From Demequina iriomotensis (GTDB lineage: Bacteria > Actinomycetota > Actinomycetes > Actinomycetales > Demequinaceae): DNA of 64,000 bases. Position 1 is the stretch's first letter. Each line of letters opens with the position of its first letter. Below are positions 45,141-55,051 of the stretch, piece by piece. Below the pieces are notes generated by a model. That model saw only the letters and a program-made list of their open reading frames with translations. It searched no databases and was not told where the DNA came from. The translations under genes were made by a program, and so were the position numbers. The stretch lies in NCBI RefSeq assembly GCF_000971395.1, contig NZ_BBME01000012.1, positions 1 to 64,000 on the forward strand, read 5' to 3'.

Positions 45141-45977
45141 ATGACGCGACGCACCATCCTCATCACCGGCGCATCCGACGGGATCGGCGCCGCGACCGCG
45201 CGCGCCCTGGCGCGGCGCGGGGACAGGGTGCTGCTCACCGGCCGCTCCCCCGCGAAGCTCGCGCGCGTGGCGCACGACACGGGGGCCGAGGCGTACGCCG
45301 CCGACTTCGCCCAACTCACCGACGTGCGCGCCCTCGCAGACTGGGTGCGCGACCGCACCGATCGGCTCGACGTCCTCGCCAACAACGCGGGCGGGATCTT
45401 CGCGGACCGAACCGTCACCGAGGACGGCAACGAGCTCACGATGCAGGTGAACCACTTCGCGGGGTTCCTCCTCACGCGCCTGCTCGAGGACGAGCTCGTC
45501 GCGGGCGGCGCCACCGTCGTGAACACCGCGAGCGCGGCCGCCGACAAGTACGGCAGCCTCGACCTGAGCGATCTCGACGCGACGGGCGCCTACAAGGCCA
45601 CGAAGGCGTACGGGGACGCGAAGCTCGCGACGATGCTGTTCGCGCGCTCCCTCCACACGCGCCTCCGCGACCGCGGGGTGACCGCCCTCGCGATCTACCC
45701 GGGGGACATCGCATCGAACTTCGCCAAGGACACCGGCACGGCGTCGATGAAGCTCTTCTACAAGGGCCCGATGGCACGGTTCCTGCGCACCCCCGACTTC
45801 GGCGCCGCGAACCTCATGTGGGCGATGGACGGCGCGGACGGGACCACGTGGCGCTCCGGCGAGACGTACACGGAGCGCCGGGTCCTCCCCCGCCGGCCGC
45901 ACCCGCAGCTCGGTGACGACGCGCTCGGCGACGCGCTCTGGCGCGAGAGCGAGCGCCGGGTCGGGCTGGCGCCGTAG
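45141..45977 (+). CDS. short-chain dehydrogenase/reductase
   Basis: The 278-residue protein has the SDR cofactor motif TGASDGIGAATA, LANNAGG and the catalytic Tyr-Lys in the segment YKATKAYGDAKLA, preceded by VVNTASAAA supplying Ser. It resembles the retinol dehydrogenase-like/oxidoreductase group. ATG at 45141 with GGAGG. Substrate unknown. It lies between the FMN reductase terminator and the photolyase gene. Confidence 0.83.
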   Translation: MTRRTILITGASDGIGAATARALARRGDRVLLTGRSPAKLARVAHDTGAEAYAADFAQLTDVRALADWVRDRTDRLDVLANNAGGIFADRTVTEDGNELTMQVNHFAGFLLTRLLEDELVAGGATVVNTASAAADKYGSLDLSDLDATGAYKATKAYGDAKLATMLFARSLHTRLRDRGVTALAIYPGDIASNFAKDTGTASMKLFYKGPMARFLRTPDFGAANLMWAMDGADGTTWRSGETYTERRVLPRRPHPQLGDDALGDALWRESERRVGLAP

Positions 45978-46021
45978 CGAACCGCCGGAATCAGCCACCG
46001 CTCCCGTCGCGTTGAGCGGGC

Positions 46022-47347
46022 ATGACGTCGGTGTGGTGGGTACGGCGCGACGCGCGCCTCGCGGACAACCCGGCGCTGCTCGCCGCGCAGGCGGACGGCC
46101 CTGCCGCCGCGGTATTCGCGTGGTCCCCCGCAGTCCATCTGTGGTCGGGGCGGCGTCGCGCGCACCTCGCGCGCGTGCTCTGGAGCCTCCGCGAGGACAC
46201 GGCAGGCGCACTCGGGGTGAGGCGCGGAGAGGCGGCCGATGCGGTCCTCGCCGTCGCGCGCGAGCACGGCGCGACGGTGGTGCACGCCGCGCGGGAGGCG
46301 TCGCCCGCCGGCATCGGCGCACAGCGGGACGTCGCGGCCGCGCTCGAGGCCGACGGTCGCGAGCTCCGCCTCACCGGGACGCCCTACGCGGTGGCGCCGG
46401 GCCGCGTGCGCAAGGCCGACGGATCGGAGTACCGCGTCTTCACCCCGTTCTCGCACGCCTGGCGCGAGCATGGCTGGCCCTCCCCGGCGCCCGACGCGGA
46501 CCCGGATGCCTTCACCCCGGTGAGCTCCGACGTCGACCTCGACCAGCGCGCCGCCCACGGCGACGCCGACGACCCTCTCGCCGCGCGCCACGAGTTCCGC
46601 GAGCGCCGCATCGTCCAGGCCTGGGAGGACTACGCGGCGTCGGGGCTGCACCGCTACGCCGCGGAGCGGGACCGGCCGGACCTCGACTCGACGTCGCACC
46701 TGTCCGTCCCGCTCGCGTTCGGCCAGATCCACCCGCGCACGGTGCTCGCGGCGACGGCCGCGGTCGCCGGGGAGGCGGCCCGCAAGCTCGAGAGCGAGCT
46801 GGCCTGGCGCGACTTCCACGCCGATGTCCTGTTCCGCCACCCCCGGGCGCAACGCGAGTCCCTGACCGCCGTGCTGCCGGAGGACTCGTGGCTCACGGGG
46901 CCGGAGGCCGACGAGGCGTTCATGGCATGGCGCGACGGCCGCACGGGCTTCCCCCTGGTCGACGCCGGGATGCGCCAGCTCGCCGCGACGGGCACGATGC
47001 ACAACCGGGTCCGCATGGTGGTCGCCAGCTTCCTGGTCAAGGATCTGCATCTCCCGTGGCAGAGAGGCGCGGACCATTTCCGCCGCGCGCTGCTCGACTA
47101 CGACCACGCCCAGAACCAGCTCAACTGGCAGTGGGTGGCCGGCACCGGACGCGACGCCGCTCCGTTCTTCAGGATCTTCAACCCGGCGTCGCAGGCGACG
47201 CGCCACGACCCTGACCGGCGCTACGTCGAGCGCTGGGTGCCCGAGGTCGACACCCCGGCCTACCCCGAGCCCATCGTCGATCACGGGACCGAGCGCGCCG
47301 CCGCGCTCGCCGCCCTCCGCCGAGGCCGGGAGGCCGCGCGCGGGTGA
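46022..47347 (+). CDS. phrB: deoxyribodipyrimidine photolyase
   Basis: The 441-residue flavoprotein belongs to the photolyase/cryptochrome family: N-terminal alpha/beta domain (WWVRRDARLADNPAL), FAD-binding helical domain with ESELAWRDFHADVLFRHP, DAGMRQLAATGTMHNRVRMVVASFLVKDLHLPW and LDYDHAQNQLNWQWVAGTG. These match class I CPD photolyases. It repairs pyrimidine dimers using light. ATG at 46022; ribosome site weak (GTTGAGCGG). It sits about 600 bp upstream of the Ada/AlkA and Ogt genes. Confidence 0.9.
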   Translation: MTSVWWVRRDARLADNPALLAAQADGPAAAVFAWSPAVHLWSGRRRAHLARVLWSLREDTAGALGVRRGEAADAVLAVAREHGATVVHAAREASPAGIGAQRDVAAALEADGRELRLTGTPYAVAPGRVRKADGSEYRVFTPFSHAWREHGWPSPAPDADPDAFTPVSSDVDLDQRAAHGDADDPLAARHEFRERRIVQAWEDYAASGLHRYAAERDRPDLDSTSHLSVPLAFGQIHPRTVLAATAAVAGEAARKLESELAWRDFHADVLFRHPRAQRESLTAVLPEDSWLTGPEADEAFMAWRDGRTGFPLVDAGMRQLAATGTMHNRVRMVVASFLVKDLHLPWQRGADHFRRALLDYDHAQNQLNWQWVAGTGRDAAPFFRIFNPASQATRHDPDRRYVERWVPEVDTPAYPEPIVDHGTERAAALAALRRGREAARG

Positions 47348-47510
47348 GCCGTTCGCAACCCGTGCGAAACGTACATCTTTCCCATCCGACATCCTGTCGA
47401 CACATGCGCGCCGTAGCGTGAGTCCCGCCAGCGAGGGCGCCCACCCGGGCGCACGGCCCATGCCGAAGCCCACGCCGGCGCGGCGCCCTCCCGAGGGGGA
47501 AGGAGCGGCC

Positions 47511-47825
47511 ATGACGTCCGCGACGAGCGAGTACCTGGGATACGTGGGGCATCCCGAGCTGCCCCACGGCTACTACCCCTACCGCGGCCGCCGGCCCGAT
47601 CAGCGCAAGGACTGGGTCGGCACCGCGGCGGTGGTCGCCGGCGCCGTCCTCCTGTTCCCCGCCGCGATCGCGCTCGGGCATGTGAGCCGCCGCGCGATAC
47701 GCCGCGGCGAGTCCGGCGCGGTGCGACGCGCCCGCGCGAGCCTCGCGCTGGGATACGGCGTGGCGCTCGCCGCGCACGCCGCCTACTTCGCGCATGCCGT
47801 GCATGCCGCCGTGATGCGAGCCTGA
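47511..47825 (+). CDS. small membrane protein of unknown function
   Basis: The 104-residue protein has a Tyr/Pro/His-rich N-terminus (HPELPHGYYPYRGRRPDQ) and two membrane segments (TAAVVAGAVLLFPAAIALG and LALGYGVALAAHAAYFAHAVH) separated by a basic loop. ATG at 47511 follows GGAAGGAG. I do not recognise the family. It lies between two DNA repair genes with no visible link. Confidence 0.62.
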   Translation: MTSATSEYLGYVGHPELPHGYYPYRGRRPDQRKDWVGTAAVVAGAVLLFPAAIALGHVSRRAIRRGESGAVRRARASLALGYGVALAAHAAYFAHAVHAAVMRA

Positions 47826-47934
47826 CCCCCACGTCCGATGCGCGCGGAGCGCCGCCGAGGGGCGGTCCGCACGCCTCACCCCCATGTCCGATCGCCGCCA
47901 GCGGCATGGTCGCGCATGCGTCATGCTCGAGGGC

Positions 47935-49407
47935 ATGTGGGACGACGACACACGGTATGCCGTGATCCATAGCAGGGACGCGCGCTACGACGGCCAGTTC
48001 GTCACCGCGGTGCGGACCACGGGGATCTACTGTCGACCGTCGTGCCCCGCACGGACCCCCGCGCGTGCGAACGTGTCGTTCTTCCCGAGCGCGGCGGCCG
48101 CGCAGCGCGCCGGCTACCGCTCGTGCCGGCGGTGCTTCCCCGACGACTCGCCCGGATCGCCGCGGTGGCGCGTCGGCGCGGACGTCGCGAGCCGGGCGAT
48201 GCGGCTCATCGACGACGGCGTGGTGGAGCGCGAGGGCGTGGCGGGGCTCGCGCTCAGGCTCGGCTACACGGAGCGGCACGTCACGCGGGTGCTCACCGAG
48301 GAGCTCGGCGCCGGACCGCAGGCGCTCGCGATCGCGCATCGTCTCCATCATGCGCGCGCGCTGCTCGAGTCCACGGCCATGCCCATGGCCGAGGTCGCGT
48401 TCGCGGCGGGCTTCGGCTCGGTGCGCCAGTTCAACGACGCCGCGCGGACGGCGTGGGGCCTCACGCCGACGGCGGTGCGCGGGCGTTCGCGGCAGGCGGG
48501 CGCACCCGCGCCGGGCGGCTGGGTCCGCGTGGACCTCCGGCTCACGCATCGGCTACCCGCGGGGGTCGAGCAGGCCCTCGCGTTCGTGGGGGCGCGCACG
48601 GTCACGAGCGTCGAGACCTGGGACGGTGGCGCGTACGTGCGGACGATGCGCCTGCCGCACGGCGGCGCCCACGTGACCCTGCGCGCGGCGCCCGATGCCG
48701 TCCATGCGGCGCTCGAGCTCGAGGACGTCCGGGACCTCGGCACCGCCGTCGCGCGCTGCCGGCGGCTGCTCGACCTCGACGCCGACCCTGTCGCCGTGGA
48801 CGATGCGCTGTCCGCCGACGCGTTGCTCGCACCTCTGGTGGCTGCGGCGCCGGGGCTGCGCGTGCCCGGCGCGGTGGAACCGTTCGAGATGGTGGTGCGC
48901 GCGATCGTCGGGCAGCAGGTGAGCGTCGTGGGCGCGCGGCGGACGCTCGGAGCGATCGCCGCGAGGTTCGGGGCGGAACTGAGCATCCCGACCGCGCCAG
49001 GCGCCGCAGGAGACCCCGGCGTCCCGAGCCGCGCGTTCCCGGATCCCGAGGCGCTCGCCGAGGTCGATCCGGCCATCGGCCTGATCCCTCAGGCGCGCTG
49101 GCGCGCGATCTCCGCGGCCGCGCGCGCGATGCTCGACGGCGCGCTCGACCTCGGCCCCGGAGCCGACCGCGACGCCGCGCGCGCGGCGCTCCTGGCCGTC
49201 CCCGGCATCGGCCCGTGGACCGCGGAGTACGTGGCGCTCAGGGCGCTGGGCGACCCCGATGCGTTCCCGGCGGGCGACCTGGTGCTCCAGAAGGCGGCTC
49301 GGCTCGATGGGAAGGCGCTCGCCGCGGCCGCCGAACGGTGGCGGCCGTGGCGGGCCTACGCTGCCATGCACCTGTGGACAGCGACGACGGAAGGACGGAT
49401 CTCATGA
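47935..49407 (+). CDS. Ada-AraC-AlkA fusion: DNA-3-methyladenine glycosylase and methyl-phosphotriester sensor
   Basis: The 490-residue protein joins an Ada zinc domain (Cys33, Cys37, Cys64, Cys67 in GIYCRPSCPAR and RSCRRCFPD; Cys33 corresponds to the methyl acceptor), an AraC-type double helix-turn-helix (about 80-185) and an AlkA glycosylase domain with HhH-GPD (VPGIGPWTAEYVALRALGDPDAFPAGD, the last Asp being catalytic). It should sense and excise alkylated bases. ATG 47935 was chosen because the family starts at this point; ATG 47884 and 47923 are in frame. It overlaps ogt (ATGA). Confidence 0.88.
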   Translation: MWDDDTRYAVIHSRDARYDGQFVTAVRTTGIYCRPSCPARTPARANVSFFPSAAAAQRAGYRSCRRCFPDDSPGSPRWRVGADVASRAMRLIDDGVVEREGVAGLALRLGYTERHVTRVLTEELGAGPQALAIAHRLHHARALLESTAMPMAEVAFAAGFGSVRQFNDAARTAWGLTPTAVRGRSRQAGAPAPGGWVRVDLRLTHRLPAGVEQALAFVGARTVTSVETWDGGAYVRTMRLPHGGAHVTLRAAPDAVHAALELEDVRDLGTAVARCRRLLDLDADPVAVDDALSADALLAPLVAAAPGLRVPGAVEPFEMVVRAIVGQQVSVVGARRTLGAIAARFGAELSIPTAPGAAGDPGVPSRAFPDPEALAEVDPAIGLIPQARWRAISAAARAMLDGALDLGPGADRDAARAALLAVPGIGPWTAEYVALRALGDPDAFPAGDLVLQKAARLDGKALAAAAERWRPWRAYAAMHLWTATTEGRIS

Positions 49408-49883
49408 CCCCCATGGTGAGGCGCGACATCGCCACGCCGCTCGGCCCCCTCACGCTGATCGCGGATGACTCCGCGCTGCTCGGCGCGTACTTCGCCGACC
49501 ACCGGCGCCGGCCGGACCTCGACCGCTGGGACGCGCCCGCCGCGCACGGCGTGCTCGACCGCGCGGAGCGCGGCTTCGGCGCCTACTTCTCGGGCGCGGC
49601 CAGCGACGTCCCGGTGGGCGCGGTCGCGCCCGGCACGCCGTTCCAACGCGAGGTGTGGCGCGCGCTGCTGGCCATCCCTGCGGGCGAGACGTGGACGTAT
49701 GCGCAGGTCGCGGGAGCGATCGGACGCCCGAGCGCGGTCCGGGCCGTCGCGGCGGCCATCGGACGGAACCCGCTCACGATCGCGGTTCCGTGCCACCGCG
49801 TGATCGGCGCGGATGGCGCCCTGACCGGCTACGCGGGCGGCATCGAGCGCAAGCGCTGGCTGCTCGCGCACGAGGGCATCTGA
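49404..49883 (+). CDS. ogt: methylated-DNA-protein-cysteine methyltransferase
   Basis: The 159-residue protein removes methyl groups from O6-methylguanine to its own cysteine. Active site PCHRVIG with Cys130, DNA-binding helix motif ETWTYAQVAGAIGRPSAVRAVAAAIGRNP and PFQREVWRAL are intact. ATG overlaps the Ada/AlkA stop, so the two form an alkylation-damage operon. Confidence 0.92.
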   Translation: MTPMVRRDIATPLGPLTLIADDSALLGAYFADHRRRPDLDRWDAPAAHGVLDRAERGFGAYFSGAASDVPVGAVAPGTPFQREVWRALLAIPAGETWTYAQVAGAIGRPSAVRAVAAAIGRNPLTIAVPCHRVIGADGALTGYAGGIERKRWLLAHEGI

Positions 49884-49999
49884 GCTCCAGGTCACATTAT
49901 GGTCACGGTCGCCGCGCGCGCGGTCGTGCTTGGTCGTAGCCTGAGCCAGGTGAGGCGCCGCGCGGCACATCTGCGCGTGATCCGCCCAGGCTGAGGGGC

Positions 50000-50041
50000 G
50001 GTGCCTTCCCCGCGCAGGTGGGGCTACGCGGGGAAGGCGCC
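50000..50041. terminator. bidirectional hairpin overlapping the end of the dehydrogenase gene
   Basis: GGTGCCTTCCCCGCG (50000-50014) and CGCGGGGAAGGCGCC (50027-50041), one wobble pair, 12-nt loop. The right arm encodes the last codons of the minus-strand dehydrogenase, whose stop is in the loop. Confidence 0.7.
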
Positions 50042-50974
50042 CATCATCACGGCGTTGACGGGCGCGTCGCCACGCACGAGCGCCTCGATCTGACGTCGGA
50101 CCAGGTCCGTGTAGCGCCGATCGGTCAGCCGCTCCGTCCCCGCGACGTGAGGGACCACGATGCATCCCGGGGCCGCGAACAGCGGGTGCCCGTCGGGCAG
50201 GGGCTCCGGATCGGTCACATCGAGCGCGGCGCGGAGGCGGCCCGACTCGAGCTCCGCCAACAAGGCGTCGGTGTCGACCACCCTGCCGCGACCCACGTTG
50301 ACCAGCAGCGCATCGTCCTTCATCGCGGCGAGGAAGCCCGCGTCGACCAGCCGGTCCGTCTCCTCGGTGTGGGGCGTGACGATGATGACCAGATCGAAGC
50401 CCGAAAGCACGTCGCGCACGTCGGCGATCGCGTGGATGCGCGTGCCGTCCGGCGCCGTGCGGCCCGTGCGCGCGACCCCCTCGACGTGCACCTCGCTCGC
50501 GCGCAGCCGCACCGCGATGGCCTCGCCGATGCTGCCGTAGCCGACGATCAGCGCGCGCGAGTCGGCGAGCGAGGGCGCGCCCTGGTCCGGCTCCCACATG
50601 CCGCGCCGCTGCGCGTCGAGGAACCGCGGCAGCCAGCGCTGCGACGCGAGCGCGAGCAGCAGGGTCATCTCCGCGACGCGCGTGTCGTGGACCCCGCGCG
50701 CGTTCGCGAGCACGACCCCCGGCGGGACGAACGGCGCGGCGTGCTCGAAGCCCGCCGACGCGATCTGGATCACGCGGAGATCCGGGCACGCCGCGAGGCG
50801 CCCGAACACCCTCCGGCCGCCGGTCCAGTGCGCCAGGCACACGAGCGCGAGCCCGTCACGCTCCCCCTCCGGAAGGTCGCCGTCCGCGGGGTTCCAGACG
50901 ATGACGCGCGCATCCGGCCCGGGATCGCCGAGCGCCTCGGCCACCTCGGCGGAGGGCACCGCGACGGTGATCAT
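50024..50974 (-). CDS. D-2-hydroxyacid dehydrogenase
   Basis: The 316-residue NAD(P)-dependent enzyme of the D-2-hydroxyacid family has the Rossmann motif IVGYGSIGEAIAVRL, the catalytic Arg region NVGRGRVVDTDALL, the Glu region DVTDPEPLP and the catalytic His in VPHVAG. It is probably a glyoxylate/hydroxypyruvate-type reductase. Its ATG overlaps the stop of the ROK regulator gene (ATGA). Why it is coupled to a sugar repressor is unknown. Confidence 0.87.
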   Translation of the reverse strand: MITVAVPSAEVAEALGDPGPDARVIVWNPADGDLPEGERDGLALVCLAHWTGGRRVFGRLAACPDLRVIQIASAGFEHAAPFVPPGVVLANARGVHDTRVAEMTLLLALASQRWLPRFLDAQRRGMWEPDQGAPSLADSRALIVGYGSIGEAIAVRLRASEVHVEGVARTGRTAPDGTRIHAIADVRDVLSGFDLVIIVTPHTEETDRLVDAGFLAAMKDDALLVNVGRGRVVDTDALLAELESGRLRAALDVTDPEPLPDGHPLFAAPGCIVVPHVAGTERLTDRRYTDLVRRQIEALVRGDAPVNAVMMGAFPA

Positions 50975-52140
50975 GCGAGCGACACCAGGGGGATCCCGGC
51001 GGGGTCCTGCAGCAGCGGCGCGAAGGCGCGCTCCGCGGCGCCGATGAGCAGCCGGTTGCCGCCGAGCGCGGCGCGGGCGATCACCACGTCCTCGACGTCG
51101 GGGCGGAACGCGAGCGCCTTGACGCGCTCGGTCACCAGCGACCGGCGCACGTCGAACAAGGCGCCCAGGTAGCCCGCGAGGAGCACCGCATCGGGGTCGA
51201 ACGCGCACTCGAGGTTCGCGATGGCCGCCGCGAGGGTCTCGGCGTAGCCGTCGAGCGCCGTTGCGTCGTGCGCGGCGGCGTCGAGCCGCGGCGCGTTCAC
51301 CTCGGTCTCGAGGCACCCGGAGCGCCCGCACGAGCAGCGCTCGCCGTCGGAGCGGATCATCATGTGGCCGAACTCGCCGCCGTAGCCTCGCCCGCCGCGC
51401 AGCATGCGTCCGCCGACGAGCGCGGCGCCGCCGATGCCCGACGCCGAGCCGTTGAGGTAGACCACCGTGTCGACGCCCTTCGCGGCGCCGAAGCTCCACT
51501 CCGCTCGCAGGCCCATGTTGGCGTCGTTGCCCACGGTCGCCGGGATCCCGAGGGCGTCGCCGAGCGCGTCGCCCAGCACCACATCGCGCCAGCCCAGGTG
51601 CGGGGCGTCGACCACCGTCGCGCCGTCGGCGTCGACCAGGCCCGGCACCGCGGCGCCGATGCCGACCACGCGGGCGCCGCCGAGCTCGGCCGCGACCTCG
51701 CGGGCGGCCTCCCACGCGAACGCGACCGTGTCTGCGGGCGTCGGCGGGACCTCGAGCGAGGCGCGCCGCCGCGCGAGCACCGTGCCGTCGATCGCGACCG
51801 CGCCGAGCTCGAGCGCGTCGACGTCGGGGTGCAGCGCGAGCGCGACCACATCCGTCCGCGGACGCACGATGAGGCTCGGCCGCCCCACGGCGCCGGTCTC
51901 CGCGGCGGCGTCCTCGAGCACGAGCCCGAGCTCCGCGAGCTCGGCGACCAGGCCGCCGATCGTCGACCGGTTGAGACCGGTGTCGCGCGTGAGCTGGGCG
52001 CGGGTCAGCGGCCCGCCGTAATGCACGGCGGTGAGCAGCGCGGACAGGTTGTGGCGGCGCGTGTGGTCGTTGCGGCTGCCGCGCGCGGCGGCGATCCGCG
52101 CCTCCGCGGGCGCGTCTCCGCTCGCCTGCTCGTCGTCCAT
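50971..52140 (-). CDS. xylR: ROK-family transcriptional repressor, XylR-like
   Basis: The 389-residue protein has an N-terminal winged helix (about 35-75, LTRAQLTRDTGLNRSTIGGLVAELAELGL) and a ROK domain with the phosphate segment, GNDANMGLRAEW and the zinc motif CSCGRSGCLE. ATG at 52140 with GGAGGAGG. It is divergent from xylA, and the TTCTCCGAGAA palindrome abutting the xylA -10 is a plausible operator. The symbol rests on context; sugar specificity is not shown by sequence. Confidence 0.83.
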   Translation of the reverse strand: MDDEQASGDAPAEARIAAARGSRNDHTRRHNLSALLTAVHYGGPLTRAQLTRDTGLNRSTIGGLVAELAELGLVLEDAAAETGAVGRPSLIVRPRTDVVALALHPDVDALELGAVAIDGTVLARRRASLEVPPTPADTVAFAWEAAREVAAELGGARVVGIGAAVPGLVDADGATVVDAPHLGWRDVVLGDALGDALGIPATVGNDANMGLRAEWSFGAAKGVDTVVYLNGSASGIGGAALVGGRMLRGGRGYGGEFGHMMIRSDGERCSCGRSGCLETEVNAPRLDAAAHDATALDGYAETLAAAIANLECAFDPDAVLLAGYLGALFDVRRSLVTERVKALAFRPDVEDVVIARAALGGNRLLIGAAERAFAPLLQDPAGIPLVSLA

Positions 52141-52250
52141 CGCACCTCCTCCGTGCCCGCCAGTATGCCGGGCCGCGCGGCCGCGCGCGGGCCGCCGGGC
52201 CGCGACCCGCCGCATCGTCACCAGGGACGATGCGCGGCGCGCCGGCCGCT

Positions 52251-52279
52251 TTGACGGAGACACGTCGCGGGTATATGTT
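52251..52279 (+). promoter_or_regulatory. xylA promoter
   Basis: TTGACG (52251-52256), 17-bp spacer, TATGTT (52274-52279), about 48 bp before the xylA ATG. Confidence 0.6.
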
Positions 52280-52290
52280 TTCTCCGAGAA
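52280..52290. promoter_or_regulatory. xyl operator
   Basis: TTCTCCGAGAA is a perfect 5-1-5 palindrome directly after the xylA -10, with ATGTT and AACAT extending it imperfectly. Position fits repression by the divergent ROK protein. Confidence 0.55.
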
Positions 52291-52326
52291 CATTTTAACC
52301 CGCTCAATGACGAATGGAGCTCTCGC

Positions 52327-53517
52327 ATGTCGTTCACCCCCACCCCGGCCGACCGTTTCACGTTCGGCCTCTGGACCATCGGCTGGCCGGCGGCGGACCC
52401 GTTCGGCACCGCGACGCGCGCGCCGCTCGACCCGGTCGAGGCGATCCACAAGCTCTCCGAGCTGGGCGCCTACGGCATGACCTTCCACGACGACGACCTG
52501 TTCCCGTTCGGCTCCACCGACGCCGAGCGCCGGGCCGCGATCGACGCGCTCAAGAAGGCATGCGACGAGACGGGGATGACCATCCCCATGATCACCACGA
52601 ACACCTTCACCCACCCGGTGTTCAAGGACGGCGGCGTCACGTCGAACGACCGCGCGGTGCGCCGCTTCACGCTGCGCAAGGTGCTGCGCAACATCGACCT
52701 GGCCGCCGAGCTGGGCGCGAAGACGTTCGTCATGTGGGGCGGCCGCGAGGGCGCCGAGTACGACTTCTCCAAGGACATCCGCGTCGCCCTCGAGCGCTAC
52801 CGCGAGGCCGCGAACGTCCTGGGCGCCTACGTCCTCGAGAAGGGCTACGACCTCAAGTTCGCGATCGAGCCCAAGCCCAACGAGCCCCGCGGCGACATCC
52901 TGCTGCCGACGGTCGGCCACGCGATGGCGTTCATCAACACGCTCGACCACCCCGAGCTCGTGGGCCTCAACCCCGAGGTGGGCCACGAGCAGATGGCCGG
53001 GCTCAACTTCACCGCGGGCATCGCCCAGGCGCTCGACCACGGCAAGCTCTTCCACATCGACCTCAACGGCCAGCGCGGCATCAAGTACGACCAGGACCTG
53101 GTGTTCGGCCACGGCGACCTGCAGAACGCGTTCGCGCTCGTCGACCTCCTCGAGAACGGCGGCCCGAACGGCGGCGAGTCCTACGCGGGCCCGCGCCACT
53201 TCGACTACAAGCCCTCGCGCACCGAGGACTTCGACGGCGTGTGGGAGTCCGCGAAGGCCAACATGCGGATGTACCTCATCCTCAAGGAGCGCGCGGCAGC
53301 CTTCCGCGCCGACCCGGAGGTCCAGGAGGCCATCGCCGCGACCAAGCAGCACGAGCTCGCGCAGACCACGCTCGGCGCCGGCGAGACCGTCGCGGACCTG
53401 CTCGCCGACACCTCCGCCTACGAGGACTTCGACGCCGACGCGTACTACGACGGCAAGGGCTTCGGCTTCGTCCGGCTCCAGCAGCTCGCCGTCGAGCACC
53501 TCATGGGCGCCCGCTGA
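52327..53517 (+). CDS. xylA: xylose isomerase
   Basis: The 396-residue enzyme interconverts xylose and xylulose. The actinobacterial class I pattern is clear: [30 protein letters not shown] with the catalytic His, [49 protein letters not shown] and [18 protein letters not shown], including metal-binding Glu, His and Asp residues. ATG at 52327 with a GGAG ribosome site 10 bp upstream. It heads the xylA-xylB unit. Confidence 0.96.
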   Translation: MSFTPTPADRFTFGLWTIGWPAADPFGTATRAPLDPVEAIHKLSELGAYGMTFHDDDLFPFGSTDAERRAAIDALKKACDETGMTIPMITTNTFTHPVFKDGGVTSNDRAVRRFTLRKVLRNIDLAAELGAKTFVMWGGREGAEYDFSKDIRVALERYREAANVLGAYVLEKGYDLKFAIEPKPNEPRGDILLPTVGHAMAFINTLDHPELVGLNPEVGHEQMAGLNFTAGIAQALDHGKLFHIDLNGQRGIKYDQDLVFGHGDLQNAFALVDLLENGGPNGGESYAGPRHFDYKPSRTEDFDGVWESAKANMRMYLILKERAAAFRADPEVQEAIAATKQHELAQTTLGAGETVADLLADTSAYEDFDADAYYDGKGFGFVRLQQLAVEHLMGAR

Positions 53518-53533
53518 TCGTTCCTCCCACCTC

Positions 53534-53573
53534 GCGCCCCGCCCGCTCTGCCTCCTTGGAGCGGGCGGGGCGC
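53534..53573 (+). terminator. strong hairpin between xylA and xylB
   Basis: GCGCCCCGCCCGCTC (53534-53548) and GAGCGGGCGGGGCGC (53559-53573) form a perfect 15-bp stem with a 10-nt loop in the 98 bp between the two genes. It may lower xylB expression relative to xylA or stabilise the xylA mRNA. Confidence 0.7.
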
Positions 53574-53615
53574 ACCTCCTTCTCGCCCCAGAACTTCGCC
53601 TGAAAGGCCCGCGCC

Positions 53616-55043
53616 ATGACGCTCGTCGCCGGAGTCGACTCCTCCACGCAGTCCTGCAAGGTCGTGATCCGCGACCTCGACACCGGAGCGGTGGTGCGCA
53701 CCGGGCGCGCGCCGCATCCCGACGGCACCTCCGTGGACCCGGAGCGCTGGTGGGACGCCCTGCTCGCCGCCCTCGCGGAGGCGGGCGGTCTCGCGGACGT
53801 GGCCGCGATCTCGGTGGGCGGCCAGCAGCACGGCATGGTCGCGCTGTCCTCCGCGGGCGAGGTGGTGCGCGACGCGCTGCTGTGGAACGACACCCGCTCG
53901 GCGGGTGCGGCGGCGGATCTCATCGCGGAGGTCGGCGCGATCGAGCTGGCTGAGCGGACCGGCCTGGTGCCCGTCGCATCGTTCACCTCGACCAAGCTGC
54001 GGTGGCTGCGCGACGCCGAGCCGGAGAATGCCGCGCGCGTCGCCGCGGTCGCCCTCCCCCACGACTGGCTGACGTGGCGCCTGCGCGGCTATGGCCCTGA
54101 CGGCTCGTCCCCGCTGGGCCCGGTGCTGTCCGAGCTGACCACGGACCGCTCGGACGCGTCCGGGACCGGCTACTGGAGCGCCGTCACGGGCGAGTACGAC
54201 CGCGACCTGCTGATCGCCGCGCTGGGGCACGATGCGGTGGTCCCGCGCGTGCTCGGGCCGGGCGAGAGCGCGGGCGCCGTCCACGCCTCGGTCGCGGGTC
54301 GCGAGGACTGCATCGTCGGTCCTGGTGCCGGCGACAACGCGGCCGCCGGCCTGGGTCTGGGCGCGACCGTGGGCGACGTGGTGATCTCGCTCGGCACCTC
54401 GGGAACCGTGTTCGCGGTGACCGAGACCTCCGTGCCGGACGCGACCGGCACCGTGGCGGGATTCGCCTCGGCCTCGGGCGAGTTCCTGCCGCTCGTGTGC
54501 ACGCTCAACGCGTCCCGCGTGCTCGACGCGTTCGCGCGCGTGCTAGGCGTGGGCTACGACGAGCTCGGCGCCTTGGCGCTCGAGGCCGAGCCCGGCGCGG
54601 GCGGCCTCACGCTGGTCCCCTACTTCGAGGGCGAGCGCACCCCCAACCTGCCGGACGCCACGGCGACGCTGTCCGGCATGACCCTCGCGAACACGACTCG
54701 CGAGAACATGGCGCGCGCCGCGATCGAGGGCATGCTCGCGGCGCAGGCGGTGGGCATGGAGGCAATCCTGTCCGCGGGGGTGGTGGCGCACCGCGCCCTC
54801 CTGGTCGGGGGCTCGGCCCAGAACCCTGCGGTGCAGGCGATCGCGGCGCAGGTGTTCGGCATCCCCGTCGAGGTGCCGGAGCCCGGCGAGTACGTGGCCG
54901 CCGGCGCCGCGGTGCAGGCCGCGTGGGCGCTCACCGGCGCGCGGCCCGACTGGCCGCTCGCGGTGGTGGCGGCACCCGCCGTCGACACGCGACCCGAGAT
55001 CCGCGCGGCGTACGACGCGGCCGCCGCGGCCTTCCTCGCGTAG
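53616..55043 (+). CDS. xylB: xylulokinase
   Basis: The 475-residue FGGY kinase phosphorylates xylulose. It begins [12 protein letters not shown] (phosphate 1 motif) and has [50 protein letters not shown] and [30 protein letters not shown] at 53616 with GAAAGG. It follows xylA across a strong hairpin. No sugar transporter lies nearby. Confidence 0.93.
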   Translation: MTLVAGVDSSTQSCKVVIRDLDTGAVVRTGRAPHPDGTSVDPERWWDALLAALAEAGGLADVAAISVGGQQHGMVALSSAGEVVRDALLWNDTRSAGAAADLIAEVGAIELAERTGLVPVASFTSTKLRWLRDAEPENAARVAAVALPHDWLTWRLRGYGPDGSSPLGPVLSELTTDRSDASGTGYWSAVTGEYDRDLLIAALGHDAVVPRVLGPGESAGAVHASVAGREDCIVGPGAGDNAAAGLGLGATVGDVVISLGTSGTVFAVTETSVPDATGTVAGFASASGEFLPLVCTLNASRVLDAFARVLGVGYDELGALALEAEPGAGGLTLVPYFEGERTPNLPDATATLSGMTLANTTRENMARAAIEGMLAAQAVGMEAILSAGVVAHRALLVGGSAQNPAVQAIAAQVFGIPVEVPEPGEYVAAGAAVQAAWALTGARPDWPLAVVAAPAVDTRPEIRAAYDAAAAAFLA

Positions 55044-55051
55044 CGCCGCGC

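Noticed and set aside
52251-52290. Transposon or integron-like ends near the AT-rich xylA upstream region
   Set aside because: The local AT richness is explained by the promoter and operator; no transposase or target duplication is present.
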